Shown one piece after another: positions 14,655-22,386 of a DNA stretch of 64,000 bases (its first letter is position 1; each line of letters opens with the position of its first letter). A program made the position numbers and the translations under genes. Location: IMG/VR virus record IMGVR_UViG_3300032308_001420, positions 1 to 64,000 of that record, one strand, 5' to 3'. Source of the stretch: a virus. The notes below the pieces were generated by a model, which saw only the letters and a list, made by a program, of their open reading frames with translations, did no database searches and was not told the DNA's origin.

Positions 14655-15650
14655 TTACTTCCAAGATCTGTATTCTATATCTGATACTGCATTTTTAATA
14701 CAGGCTTTAATTTCTTCATCAGTCATATCGCCTGCATCCTTTGCATCATGTGGATATATCTTACCATATTCATAAGAAGCCCACAAGACATCTTTCATCC
14801 TTAGTTTATTGGCTATGCTAAGTCCTAATTCTCTGCCAGCCAAATCTGCATCTGTCATAATTGTTATTCTATTAAAATATCTATTAAGTATATGATGTTG
14901 CTCTTTAGACAAAAACCCTCCAAGTGTTGCAACAACATTTGGAAAACCAGCTTGATGAATTCTAATTGCATCAAAGCTTGACTCAACAATTATTACATGG
15001 TCGCCAATCTTCTTTGCCCTATGAACATTAAACATTGTTTTGCTCTTAGGTAAGTTTGTGCTATTTTTAAAAGACTTACCCTCAATTGATCTACCAACAA
15101 TTCCAATTGGCATTCCATCTGGACTATGCACTGGAACAGTAACCATATCCATATTTGAGGAATACCCCAAACCAAAATAGTCCATAGCCTCACTATTAAT
15201 ATTACGTGATATAAAATAATTGCATGCTCTAGTACTATTAGACCTGTCGTTAGATAGTTTATCTAATGTATCATTATTAAATTCCTCAAACATTGGCTTA
15301 TCTTCCATTGCTTCCGCCAACATCTCATCAAAGTTTTCTAATGATTCCGTTTCTTTTGCAGAAATAAATCGCATGGCTTCAAAGTCATTCTTGTGCATGA
15401 CTCGTTTAATTAATTCTAATAATGTTCCAGCTTCGCCACATGAAGGATTAAAGCATATGAATGCTCCCTTTTCACGGCTTACGCTAAAGCTTGATGTATG
15501 TCTATTTGAATGAAATGGGCAATAGCATAGGAAATCATTTGAAGTTTCTCCAACAATGTCTAAGCCAATACTTTTTAGTATTGACTTTATGTGCGCTGGG
15601 GAATATTGCGTGGTATCAATTTCCCTTGAGAAATTCCCTCTAACCGCCAT
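14655..15650 (-). CDS. DnaG-type primase
   Basis: The 331-residue protein has a CHC2 zinc finger (C44-x2-H47 in CYCPFH, then C66 and C71 in ICFNPSCGEAGT). It also has a TOPRIM domain with the glutamate in HVIIVESSFDAIRI, the GG in ATLGGFL and the D-x-D of IMTDADLAGRELG. It lacks the DnaB-binding C-terminal domain of bacterial DnaG and is thus a short phage form. It lays down RNA primers for DNA synthesis. It is encoded after the DnaB-type helicase and a small unknown gene, the usual order of a phage replication operon. Confidence 0.92.
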   Translation of the reverse strand: MAVRGNFSREIDTTQYSPAHIKSILKSIGLDIVGETSNDFLCYCPFHSNRHTSSFSVSREKGAFICFNPSCGEAGTLLELIKRVMHKNDFEAMRFISAKETESLENFDEMLAEAMEDKPMFEEFNNDTLDKLSNDRSNSTRACNYFISRNINSEAMDYFGLGYSSNMDMVTVPVHSPDGMPIGIVGRSIEGKSFKNSTNLPKSKTMFNVHRAKKIGDHVIIVESSFDAIRIHQAGFPNVVATLGGFLSKEQHHILNRYFNRITIMTDADLAGRELGLSIANKLRMKDVLWASYEYGKIYPHDAKDAGDMTDEEIKACIKNAVSDIEYRSWK

Positions 15651-15877
15651 GCCTTCCTCTTTCCTACATATACTCCATGGATAGTCATTAAAAACTTCCA
15701 GCCTTCTCCGTCAAAGTCTAACGCAAAGGCTGGGTCTATGTCAAGGACTTTTGCATATCCTCTTGACCGCATATCTTCCGTTAAAAGTTTTTCATACTGT
15801 TCTTTAACTCTGATGATATCTGAATCACTTCTAAATACAGCATCTATTTGAAATCTATTAATTTTTTTGTGCGTCAT
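15587..15877 (-). CDS. Hypothetical protein between helicase and primase
   Basis: I place the start at the ATG at 15877 (MTHKKINRFQIDAVFRSDSD), because a longer reading frame to 15916 would overlap the helicase gene by 59 bases and has no ribosome site. The 96-residue product contains VKEQYEKLLTEDMRSRGYAK and FALDFDGEGWKFLMTIHGVY, an alpha-beta fold rich in aromatic residues. Its C-terminus overlaps the primase start by 64 bases. No family is recognised; helicase-primase accessory function is possible from context. Confidence 0.65.
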   Translation of the reverse strand: MTHKKINRFQIDAVFRSDSDIIRVKEQYEKLLTEDMRSRGYAKVLDIDPAFALDFDGEGWKFLMTIHGVYVGKRKAWRLEGISQGKLIPRNIPQRT

Positions 15878-17105
15878 TTGCAAATGGGTTCTCATAAATC
15901 TCTTTAACGATACCACGATTGATATCCCAGTCTAGGTACATCCCAAACTCTTGTCCGTGTCTATTCTTTCTTGAAACAACTTCTACCATTTGAGTTCCAG
16001 TATACTTATGAATAGCAATGGCCATGTCAGCATCGTACTCAATTGCCTTTGACCAAGCTACCTGAGAAAGCATTGGAGGATTGTCTTGATCTGAAACGTC
16101 ATCCATTGTTGCTGCAGTAATATCAATTACTGGAATGTTATTAGTCATGGCAAGCATCTTGAACTCACGAGAGATATTCATGTTACGTTCAGTTGCGCCC
16201 ATACTCTTTTTGTTATCAGAAAATAGTTGATGGTAATCTAAAATAACAAGGTCTGGCTTGTGCTGATCAATCTTACCTTGAATTGTAGCGGGAGTAACTT
16301 CGGCCATACCTTCATTTGATACGAGCACAAATCCATTCTTGTTCTCAAACTTTTTGTTTGACCATGACTTAAAATCATCTAAATTAATATCGCCAGTTGC
16401 TAGATCACTTGCTCTAAATAATCCAGAACCAAGCATTGTATATATACGGTCACGCATGTTTTCTGGAGACATTTCTAAAGATACAATCATAGGCTTAAAT
16501 CCTTGCTCCCATGCTTTACATGCAAGGTAAGATGTGAACCATGTCTTACCACGTCCTGGCCATCCGATAGCAACGATAAGATGTCCTGGAGCCATGCCAG
16601 TTGGGTATGCTAAATCAATAGCCTCAAAGCCAGTTTTAATTCCTGGTGATCCGCCCATCTCTGCTGATCTAAGTTTAGTTGCTTCAAAATGCTTAATAGC
16701 ATTGTCAGCATCTGTTACATCTAAGTCACGAACATTACTTGTAAACTTACTAAGACTGGCAAGTTGGGATTGCATTTCAGACAGGACTCTAGATGCAGCA
16801 TCCTCTTTTAGCATTGAGCCGCTTTTAATTATAATGTTCTTGAGTCTATTAGAAAGATACTCATTCTTAAGTTTATCTAAATAGTATCCAGTCTCTGCTT
16901 TAACGTTTGTGTCAATCTCAAAATCTTTAAACTTTTCAAGAAGGATGCCAGCTTCTGGAACAGCCTTAAACTTATAATAATAGGACTTTAATCCTTCCCA
17001 AATATCTTTATGGGAAGTAAATAGTTCATCTACATTGTCTGCTAAAAGAGTACTTATGTCTTTATTCTTGCATACTGCTGAAATTAATGTTGCTTCTGTA
17101 TTCAT
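15858..17105 (-). CDS. dnaB: Replicative DNA helicase, DnaB family
   Basis: The 415-residue protein has an N-terminal helical domain, a linker, and a RecA-like motor. The motor contains Walker A GWPGRGKTWF (181-190), the catalytic glutamate in VSLEMSPENMRDR, Walker B LVILDYHQLF and the DnaB motif-4-like KAIEYDADMAIAIHK. It hexamerises around the lagging strand and unwinds DNA at the fork. The order helicase, small protein, primase, SSB, polymerase suggests a nearly self-sufficient replisome, although no sliding clamp or clamp loader is encoded in this window. The start is ATG, overlapping the upstream gene by four bases. Confidence 0.93.
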   Translation of the reverse strand: MNTEATLISAVCKNKDISTLLADNVDELFTSHKDIWEGLKSYYYKFKAVPEAGILLEKFKDFEIDTNVKAETGYYLDKLKNEYLSNRLKNIIIKSGSMLKEDAASRVLSEMQSQLASLSKFTSNVRDLDVTDADNAIKHFEATKLRSAEMGGSPGIKTGFEAIDLAYPTGMAPGHLIVAIGWPGRGKTWFTSYLACKAWEQGFKPMIVSLEMSPENMRDRIYTMLGSGLFRASDLATGDINLDDFKSWSNKKFENKNGFVLVSNEGMAEVTPATIQGKIDQHKPDLVILDYHQLFSDNKKSMGATERNMNISREFKMLAMTNNIPVIDITAATMDDVSDQDNPPMLSQVAWSKAIEYDADMAIAIHKYTGTQMVEVVSRKNRHGQEFGMYLDWDINRGIVKEIYENPFANDAQKN

Positions 17106-17425
17106 TCTATACCGCCTCTTTCAACCATATGCTTCGTTTCTTCTAGCAACAAACGACGTCTCTCTTTATCTTTTTCTACCTCGGTAATAGCTGCATCCAT
17201 CCTATCAAAATTATAAAAGAAAAATTGTAAAGGATGTCCACTTTTAGATAAGCTAAAGTAGTATAACAAAATTTCTTTAGCTCGGTCAATACCAACACTG
17301 TCTATAACATCTTGCATTGCCCACTTTTCTCTAAACTTATTGATCTTAGGCATTGCTCCATACTTTTGCTTATATAACGATTGATAAAAGCTTATTAATA
17401 TATATGGCTCTTTCTCACTTGGCAC
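17102..17425 (-). CDS. Hypothetical protein, possible helicase-associated factor
   Basis: The 107-residue basic, helical protein carries ISFYQSLYKQKYGAMPKINK and ILLYYFSLSKSGHPLQFFFY. It ends in a charged helix (EVEKDKERRRLLLEE). Small helical proteins directly before a phage DnaB gene often load the helicase, but no loader signature is visible here. It overlaps the helicase start by four bases. The assignment is by position only. Confidence 0.6.
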   Translation of the reverse strand: MPSEKEPYILISFYQSLYKQKYGAMPKINKFREKWAMQDVIDSVGIDRAKEILLYYFSLSKSGHPLQFFFYNFDRMDAAITEVEKDKERRRLLLEETKHMVERGGIE

Positions 17426-17618
17426 TCTTTAACTCTTCTTCTACTTCACGAGTTTTTTGAATAAGCTTATCTTCTACAAACTTATACACACGCTCTGTTG
17501 CAAAATCAACTGTTTCTCCAAGTCGCAGGTCGTCTTCTACTCCGATGCTAATTTTAATGCTTTCATAGTTGCCAAGATTTCTAGTAAACGATAGGTCTAC
17601 TTTTACTTTAGTTGTCAT
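17415..17618 (-). CDS. Hypothetical small protein
   Basis: I take the ATG at 17618, inside the TAATG overlap with the upstream stop, in preference to the in-frame start five codons earlier. The 67-residue product, beginning MTTKVKVDLSFTRNLGNYES, is a beta-rich start followed by ERVYKFVEDKLIQKTREVEE, a charged helix. It resembles small proteins found in actinophage replication operons but has no known role. It overlaps the next gene by 11 bases. Confidence 0.62.
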   Translation of the reverse strand: MTTKVKVDLSFTRNLGNYESIKISIGVEDDLRLGETVDFATERVYKFVEDKLIQKTREVEEELKSAK

Positions 17619-18100
17619 TACTCCGCCTTCCATACAGGTACAAATTTTCCGTCTTCTGTCTTAGTATACAATATAATGTTGTGTTTGAGAATAGCCATCA
17701 ATTCAGTTTTTGAAGGAAGTCTACCAGCATGACCTTCTTCTGAAATAAATTCATGTAAGTCTAATATGTCTTTTTGATTAAACATATACTTAGACCACTT
17801 GCTATCAGGGTTTCCAATAGGATAAACTTTTTGTGGGGCTTTTATTTTGCCCTCCAAAATATAATCTTCTATTGTAACTTTATGTTTCCCAAGAATTTCT
17901 CCGACCTGTACAGTTGTGTATGCATTTTCCATACTCTTATAAACTTGAGAGTAGGAATACATTACACGTTTTCTGTCTGGGTAACACCAAGCTATCAGTT
18001 CGTCTTTTGCCCTAGATGCTTTTAATACTTTATGTATCTTATCATTTAAGAAGAAATAGAGGAACTTCTTTTGTGCAGGGATTCTCTTTCGTCTAGCCAT
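17618..18100 (-). CDS. MerR/excisionase-type DNA-binding protein
   Basis: The 160-residue protein has a basic N-terminus (ARRKRIPAQKKFLYFFLNDK). Its central winged HTH runs AYTTVQVGEILGKHKVTIED followed by YILEGKI and ends in YMFNQKDILDLHEFI. The T-V-x-V-G-E-I-L...E-D-Y-I-x-E-G-K-I pattern is the MerR/Xis-like HTH (HTH_17). No integrase is in the window, so a regulatory role is more likely than excision. It precedes the helicase operon and overlaps a zinc ribbon gene upstream by 55 bases. Confidence 0.7.
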   Translation of the reverse strand: MARRKRIPAQKKFLYFFLNDKIHKVLKASRAKDELIAWCYPDRKRVMYSYSQVYKSMENAYTTVQVGEILGKHKVTIEDYILEGKIKAPQKVYPIGNPDSKWSKYMFNQKDILDLHEFISEEGHAGRLPSKTELMAILKHNIILYTKTEDGKFVPVWKAE

Positions 18101-18231
18101 TTTGCAAGCGCATTCGTTTCCTTATTAATCATCCATCGTTTTCCACACATAACGCAGAACAGCTCCATGTGTAGCTTTTGTGAGAATACTCTATCAATGA
18201 ATACTCTTCCGTCACATTTTTTACATCTCAT
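18046..18231 (-). CDS. Small zinc-ribbon protein
   Basis: The 61-residue protein starts MRCKKCDGRVFIDRVFSQKL and has a second half-site, ELFCVMCGKRWMI, giving a C-x2-C...C-x2-C zinc ribbon like those in transcription factors. The tail is basic and serine-rich. It overlaps the phosphoesterase stop by one base and the next gene by 55 bases, an unusually long overlap, yet both reading frames have convincing motifs. It may bind RNA polymerase or DNA; this is inference. Confidence 0.68.
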   Translation of the reverse strand: MRCKKCDGRVFIDRVFSQKLHMELFCVMCGKRWMINKETNALAKWLDERESLHKRSSSISS

Positions 18232-19034
18232 TATAAACTAAACAACTTTCCATCAACCACGCATGTATAATTTGGAGATACATGAATCATTTGAACGTGT
18301 GGGTATTCTCCATTTTCAATATGTGCAATAGCAAATCCTTTTTGCCAGTCATGATGTTGAGTATATTTCATTCCTGGACCCTTCTCATCACACATATGTC
18401 CAATTTCATATCCACGCAAAGTTTCACCCAAACCATTGTTTCTAAGTTCATATGTTACCATATGTGAAGCAATTCTGTGTGAGTGTCCTCTAATTAAAGA
18501 AACTTGCATATCTTCCATGTCTTTTCTAACCGCACCTGTTGCGGAAACAGAAAGCCCATGATGAACATGTATGTCTCCGAAGCGGCGGCGTGGAAGGCTG
18601 TCATAATAAATGTAATCATATCCTAAAGAATCTAATCCCCACAAAGCTTCTGGGGTAACTTCATTTATATAGTCTGGTAGCTTTGCATCAATGTAACTAA
18701 AAATTCTAACGTCATGGTTTCCTAAAGCGGAAAACAGTTGTGCATTAGGTAACATCTCTCTGGTCTTGGAATAAAAATCTCTTGCACCCTTTGCCTCATG
18801 TCGCATCATCGGAACAATTAAGTCACGACTATCATCTTTATGCAATTGCATAAACTCAGCTGAGCGTCCCTCTGTATACTTGCTGTAACATGCTTGATCA
18901 TCAGTGTCTCCAAGATAGTCAACCACATCTGGTTTAAACCACTTCATAACTTTAAACCACAAAGCAATCATCTTATCATCTTGATAAGGAAACTGCTGAT
19001 CGGATGATATCATCCACTTTAAATCATTTGACAT
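18231..19034 (-). CDS. Calcineurin-like metallophosphoesterase
   Basis: The 267-residue protein has the family's metal motifs: ISSDQQFPYQ (D-x-Q in place of the usual D-x-H), YLGDTDD, LGNHDVRIFSY (G-N-H-D), HVHHG and RGHSHRIAS. Phage members act on DNA or nucleotides, or serve as DNA repair nucleases (SbcD/Mre11 group). Replacement of the first histidine by glutamine is seen in some family members but could change metal binding. It is the first gene after the terminator at 19050-19076 and therefore probably opens the replication operon. Confidence 0.85.
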   Translation of the reverse strand: MSNDLKWMISSDQQFPYQDDKMIALWFKVMKWFKPDVVDYLGDTDDQACYSKYTEGRSAEFMQLHKDDSRDLIVPMMRHEAKGARDFYSKTREMLPNAQLFSALGNHDVRIFSYIDAKLPDYINEVTPEALWGLDSLGYDYIYYDSLPRRRFGDIHVHHGLSVSATGAVRKDMEDMQVSLIRGHSHRIASHMVTYELRNNGLGETLRGYEIGHMCDEKGPGMKYTQHHDWQKGFAIAHIENGEYPHVQMIHVSPNYTCVVDGKLFSL

Positions 19035-19049
19035 TAAACTACCTTAATA

Positions 19050-19076
19050 ATTAAAAAAGTCACGAATACGTGACTT
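19050..19076 (-). terminator. Intrinsic terminator ending the tail operon
   Basis: On the minus strand AAGTCACG, a four-base loop and CGTGACTT form a perfect 8-bp stem, followed by a run of six T. It lies between the last tail gene (stop at 19122) and the phosphoesterase start (19034), at the boundary between the virion and replication regions. An A-run on the other side means it might also work in the opposite direction. Confidence 0.8.
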
Positions 19077-19078
19077 AG

Positions 19079-19099
19079 ATGTTACAGTAATTGTAACAT
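19079..19099. repeat. Perfect inverted repeat next to the terminator
   Basis: ATGTTACA and TGTAACAT form an exact 8-bp inverted repeat around the five bases GTAAT. It sits two bases from the terminator stem. It has no T-run of its own, so it may be an operator or an extra RNA hairpin that protects the 3' end of the tail mRNA. Confidence 0.6.
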
Positions 19100-19121
19100 A
19101 TGATTACTGATTGTCAATCTT

Positions 19122-19547
19122 TTAGCCGATATAGTTTTTAAGCTCTAGGGCAATCCAATTAATTGTATATTCTGTCTTGGTTGTTTTAGAATTGCTTGAT
19201 CTGCCATAAACTCTATGATCTGCTCCGCTTTTCCCAACCCATATTGTTAGTTGTTCTCCAGCTGGAACTGAGCTTCCTAATGACGCAACAACAACTGGGT
19301 TTACCAATGTGGTTCCGACTGGAATTGAAACTCCAGAAGTATTTGATCCAGAAGTAAGGTTTAGTGTAACTGTTCCTACATTTCCAGTTAAAACTTTAGG
19401 ATTTGATTGGTCTCCAATTGTATTATTAAATAAATTATTAGAGGTTGTATATGTTGTAAGAATATCTTCTCTTAATTGATTTAATGCATTTGGATCTAAT
19501 GGGGCACCCTCATTAAAGGGAACGCTCTTTATTGAATTTGCTGCCAT
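19122..19547 (-). CDS. Putative tail-tip or virion-associated protein
   Basis: The 141-residue protein begins MAANSIKSVPFNEGAPLDPN, a start typical of small phage structural proteins that line up with fibre attachments. It continues with a beta-rich serine/threonine region (VTLNLTSGSNTSGVSIPVGT) and ends with an aromatic strand, TEYTINWIALELKNYIG. The fold is probably a beta sandwich. It overlaps the upstream gene by one base and is the last gene before the terminator. No enzyme motif is seen. Confidence 0.65.
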   Translation of the reverse strand: MAANSIKSVPFNEGAPLDPNALNQLREDILTTYTTSNNLFNNTIGDQSNPKVLTGNVGTVTLNLTSGSNTSGVSIPVGTTLVNPVVVASLGSSVPAGEQLTIWVGKSGADHRVYGRSSNSKTTKTEYTINWIALELKNYIG

Positions 19548-19990
19548 TATAAATTTTCTCCTAATTCATGCATACTTACTTCAAAAGCGCTTACTTCTAT
19601 TACCTTTGATCTGTCTAAACCAAACTTATCAAATGAGTCTGGATCAACAATATGCCTCTTTTTATTTTGTGATATTAAATATATTTTACCATCTGCTATG
19701 TTCTTTATCAATGTGCCGTCTCTAAATCCTAGTTTACCCGCCAATTTAATTCCTGCCACAGCTGATTCAGTAGCCTCAACTGTCGTAAACATCCAAGACT
19801 TTTCTGCCCTGTCTGATATAAGCTTAAACCTTTTGCCATCTTTAATCCAATAGGTAGCCTTGTCTGTTTTTACAGCCAAGCCTGATGGGAATTGAGTTGG
19901 GCTAGTTACTATCTTTTGCTGGCTCTTCTTGAACATCTTTTTCCATAAGTTGAGTAAGCTCTGCCCGTAGTATTGCAATTTGAGTTTCAT
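19547..19990 (-). CDS. Virion protein with two surface-protein-type beta repeats
   Basis: The reading frame gives 147 residues; the true start may be the ATG at 19936, since the first 18 codons overlap a well-formed gene in another frame. Two related repeats are visible: FPSGLAVKTDKATYWIKDGK and RDGTLIKNIADGKIYLISQN followed by KKRHIVDP. The G-x-L-x-K...Y-x-I-x-x-x-K-x-R-x-I pattern resembles repeats found in secreted bacterial surface proteins. It may attach the tail tip to the cell or a glycan. This is a family resemblance, not an identified function. Confidence 0.65.
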   Translation of the reverse strand: MKLKLQYYGQSLLNLWKKMFKKSQQKIVTSPTQFPSGLAVKTDKATYWIKDGKRFKLISDRAEKSWMFTTVEATESAVAGIKLAGKLGFRDGTLIKNIADGKIYLISQNKKRHIVDPDSFDKFGLDRSKVIEVSAFEVSMHELGENL

Positions 19991-20057
19991 AGTTTGCTAC
20001 AATCTCTCCGATGCGTTGCTGGAGGGCGGTGATAATTAATTCTGCCTTTGTTGACAT
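19902..20057 (-). CDS. 51-residue coiled-coil protein
   Basis: A short gene starts at the ATG at 20057 and stops at 19902, overlapping the next gene by 89 bases. The product starts MSTKAELIITALQQRIGEIV and continues ANYETQIAILRAELTQLMEK, a regular heptad helix, with an acidic end (DVQEEPAKDS). Similar tiny coiled-coil proteins sit among tail fibre genes in other phages. The start has only a modest ribosome site (GGAAGAATA). Confidence 0.62.
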   Translation of the reverse strand: MSTKAELIITALQQRIGEIVANYETQIAILRAELTQLMEKDVQEEPAKDSN

Positions 20058-20090
20058 TATTCTTCCAATCTATTAGTACTAAGGATAACA

Positions 20091-22385
20091 TTATCCTTCC
20101 AGGGCGTCAAGTCTTGATTTGATGGACTTTATGCTGGCATCTTGCTCTTGAATAATCTGTAGTAAAAATATAGGAAGAGTTTCGTAGGCAAAATAATCTG
20201 GCTGTCCCCCTGAGTCGTATTGAATTAATTCGTCAAGGCCCAGGTCTTGTGCTTCTTCAGCTATAAATCCGTACTGTTGAACTCCCGATTCATCATTTTT
20301 GTATTTAAATTTTTTAACTGGCAAGTTTAGAAGAGCTTCGGAATTAATTGAATAACTTTCTATTTGCTCTTTTTTCCTACGAGTCGAAGCAACATATCCG
20401 TAGAGCCCAGAGTCGCTGACACGCATAGCACGAGTTGTTCCGCCCATATCATTACTATAAGTTTTAAGTACACGAACATTTCCGCTTGAAGATAAAAACT
20501 CAAACAGTGAGCCAGTTACTCCAAATGTAGCAGATGCGCTTCCACGAAGGCTGCCTGTAATTTCCGTAGGTGCTTCTAAATAAATTATGCTTCCAAGGAC
20601 ATCAACAACTCCAGTTAGTATGTCTGTCTGTAAATAAATAACCTTATCCGCAGAAATTTTTCCTCCAGAAATAGTTAATGTGTTATTTGCATAAGCTCCT
20701 GCAGTGCCAGTAGTTGTAAGGGATCCAGATATAACTGCACCAGTTGCTGAAAGAATGCCTCCAGATGTAACTCCAAAATTACCGCTTGTTGTTGTAATTG
20801 TTCCATTAGAGGCAATGTCTAATGAGGTTGTATCTAGTGCACTTGCAGTAATTGTTCCAGATATTTCTGCACCTGTTGCAATCAATTTGCCAGCAGCAGT
20901 TACTTCAAATCCTCCTGAATTTAAAATTCTTCCAGTATCAAAAATTGTAAGGTTGGTTGTGGTAATTGTTCCGTTGCTATTTAATGTTAAATTACCTGAA
21001 GATAATGTTGAAGTTCCTATAGTCCATCCAGAAATTGTGCTTGAAGATAAGCCAAGTGTAAATCTACCAGATGCTGTTGATCCTCCATTTGCGCTGTGAT
21101 AAATACCAAGTGAGGGGCTAATTATTATTGAGTTTCCAGTTGAAGACCCTGCTCTAATTACTCCGCTACTATCTAATTTAAATGTGCCGCCAGAATTTTG
21201 TATACCATCTGCAGCAATTGTAATTCCACCGATGCTTCCGCCAGATGCAGTTATTGTTCCACTAAATGATCCTGTAGCTGCAGATAAACTTCCAGCAAAC
21301 GTTCCAGTTGCTGCAGACAATGCGCCACTAAATGTTCCATCTCCAACCACGGTAAGCTTATCTCCATTATAGCTAAGGACTGGATTTGAAACTCCGCCAC
21401 TTCCATAAATAATAAATGGATCACCTGTTCCAGATAGTTTAATATGTTTTCCAGATGTGCTTCCAACTGTTATTGTTGAACCAGATGACAATGTTCCTGT
21501 GGCAATTTTATCAGCATTTATTGTTACAATATCCCCACTTGTTACCTGACCAATTCTTACTGGATTTCCGCTTGCTGAAACTGCTGTTGATGTATCAGTG
21601 CCATTTGTAGTTGCAATTTTTACATAATAATCTACGCCATATGTTAAAGCAGTTCCATTTACAACTGTTCCTACACCGATGTTTAAAGTATTTTGTCCAT
21701 TAGCAAAATTTAAAACATCTACTTGATTAGATGAAGATGGGGTAAATCCAGAAGAAGTACCCACATAAACTTTTGCAGCATCAAACCCAAATGGCTGATC
21801 TCCTCCAGTTGAAGTTTTTCCATTCCAAGATAATTGAATTGCTCCAAGAACCGATGAAACTGTTGGTGTAGACGGTGTTACTGAGGATTCGGCAGCTGGT
21901 GCCGCAGAAGTTACGGTAACTGTTCTTGCTGTACTAAACAAAGATTCTGAACCGTTTACTGTTAATATTTTTAATTGAACTATGTATGTTCCAGCAACTG
22001 CTGCAAAAGTTTGTGTTCCAGCCTGCTTAAAAAATCCAGCAGGCTTTGTTCCATCTCCAAATGTAGTTCCAGATATATGAACATTTACTCTATCAAAATT
22101 AGATGCTGCTGCTGATAGGGCATTATTGCCATCCCATGTTACTTTAATAAACCCTGCTCCGCCAACAACATCTCCAGATCCCAAATTAGGTTCTGATGGA
22201 ATTGTTGCAAATTCGGTAACAAATGTTTTTACTGAACTCCATGCGCCCAATGTTCCATTTTTATTTTTCCATCTAAATTGAAGTGGGTATGCAGTTCCTA
22301 AATCTAAATCTGTAATGCTAACTAGAAAATAATTACCATCATCTTTGGACTCTGATACATCTTTCAGTAGATCTTGATATGACAT
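20091..22385 (-). CDS. Tail fibre/tip protein with fibronectin-III domains and S74 chaperone end
   Basis: The 764-residue protein starts with fibronectin-III-like domains (residues 1-290; repeats of TVTSA, W-x-G-x-x-A and YYVKI). A long threonine/serine/glycine-rich beta region with many short repeats follows (TGTFAGSLSAATGSFSGTIT near 365). It ends with the intramolecular chaperone of endosialidase-type fibres (Peptidase_S74): STRRKKEQIESYSINSEALL, then YGFIAEEAQDLGL and a final coiled coil ASIKSIKSRLDALEG. This domain helps trimerise the fibre and then cuts itself off at a serine. The conserved N-terminal S-x-x-x-K pair is present. Confidence 0.88.
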   Translation of the reverse strand: MSYQDLLKDVSESKDDGNYFLVSITDLDLGTAYPLQFRWKNKNGTLGAWSSVKTFVTEFATIPSEPNLGSGDVVGGAGFIKVTWDGNNALSAAASNFDRVNVHISGTTFGDGTKPAGFFKQAGTQTFAAVAGTYIVQLKILTVNGSESLFSTARTVTVTSAAPAAESSVTPSTPTVSSVLGAIQLSWNGKTSTGGDQPFGFDAAKVYVGTSSGFTPSSSNQVDVLNFANGQNTLNIGVGTVVNGTALTYGVDYYVKIATTNGTDTSTAVSASGNPVRIGQVTSGDIVTINADKIATGTLSSGSTITVGSTSGKHIKLSGTGDPFIIYGSGGVSNPVLSYNGDKLTVVGDGTFSGALSAATGTFAGSLSAATGSFSGTITASGGSIGGITIAADGIQNSGGTFKLDSSGVIRAGSSTGNSIIISPSLGIYHSANGGSTASGRFTLGLSSSTISGWTIGTSTLSSGNLTLNSNGTITTTNLTIFDTGRILNSGGFEVTAAGKLIATGAEISGTITASALDTTSLDIASNGTITTTSGNFGVTSGGILSATGAVISGSLTTTGTAGAYANNTLTISGGKISADKVIYLQTDILTGVVDVLGSIIYLEAPTEITGSLRGSASATFGVTGSLFEFLSSSGNVRVLKTYSNDMGGTTRAMRVSDSGLYGYVASTRRKKEQIESYSINSEALLNLPVKKFKYKNDESGVQQYGFIAEEAQDLGLDELIQYDSGGQPDYFAYETLPIFLLQIIQEQDASIKSIKSRLDALEG

Positions 22386-22386
22386 T

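Noticed and set aside
15878-15916. Upstream in-frame start for the gene between helicase and primase
   Set aside because: It would extend the overlap with the helicase to 59 bases without a ribosome site; the ATG at 15877 is simpler.
17618-18100. Excisionase implying a temperate phage
   Set aside because: The HTH is of the MerR/Xis type, but there is no integrase, repressor or attachment site in the window, so lysogeny cannot be argued.
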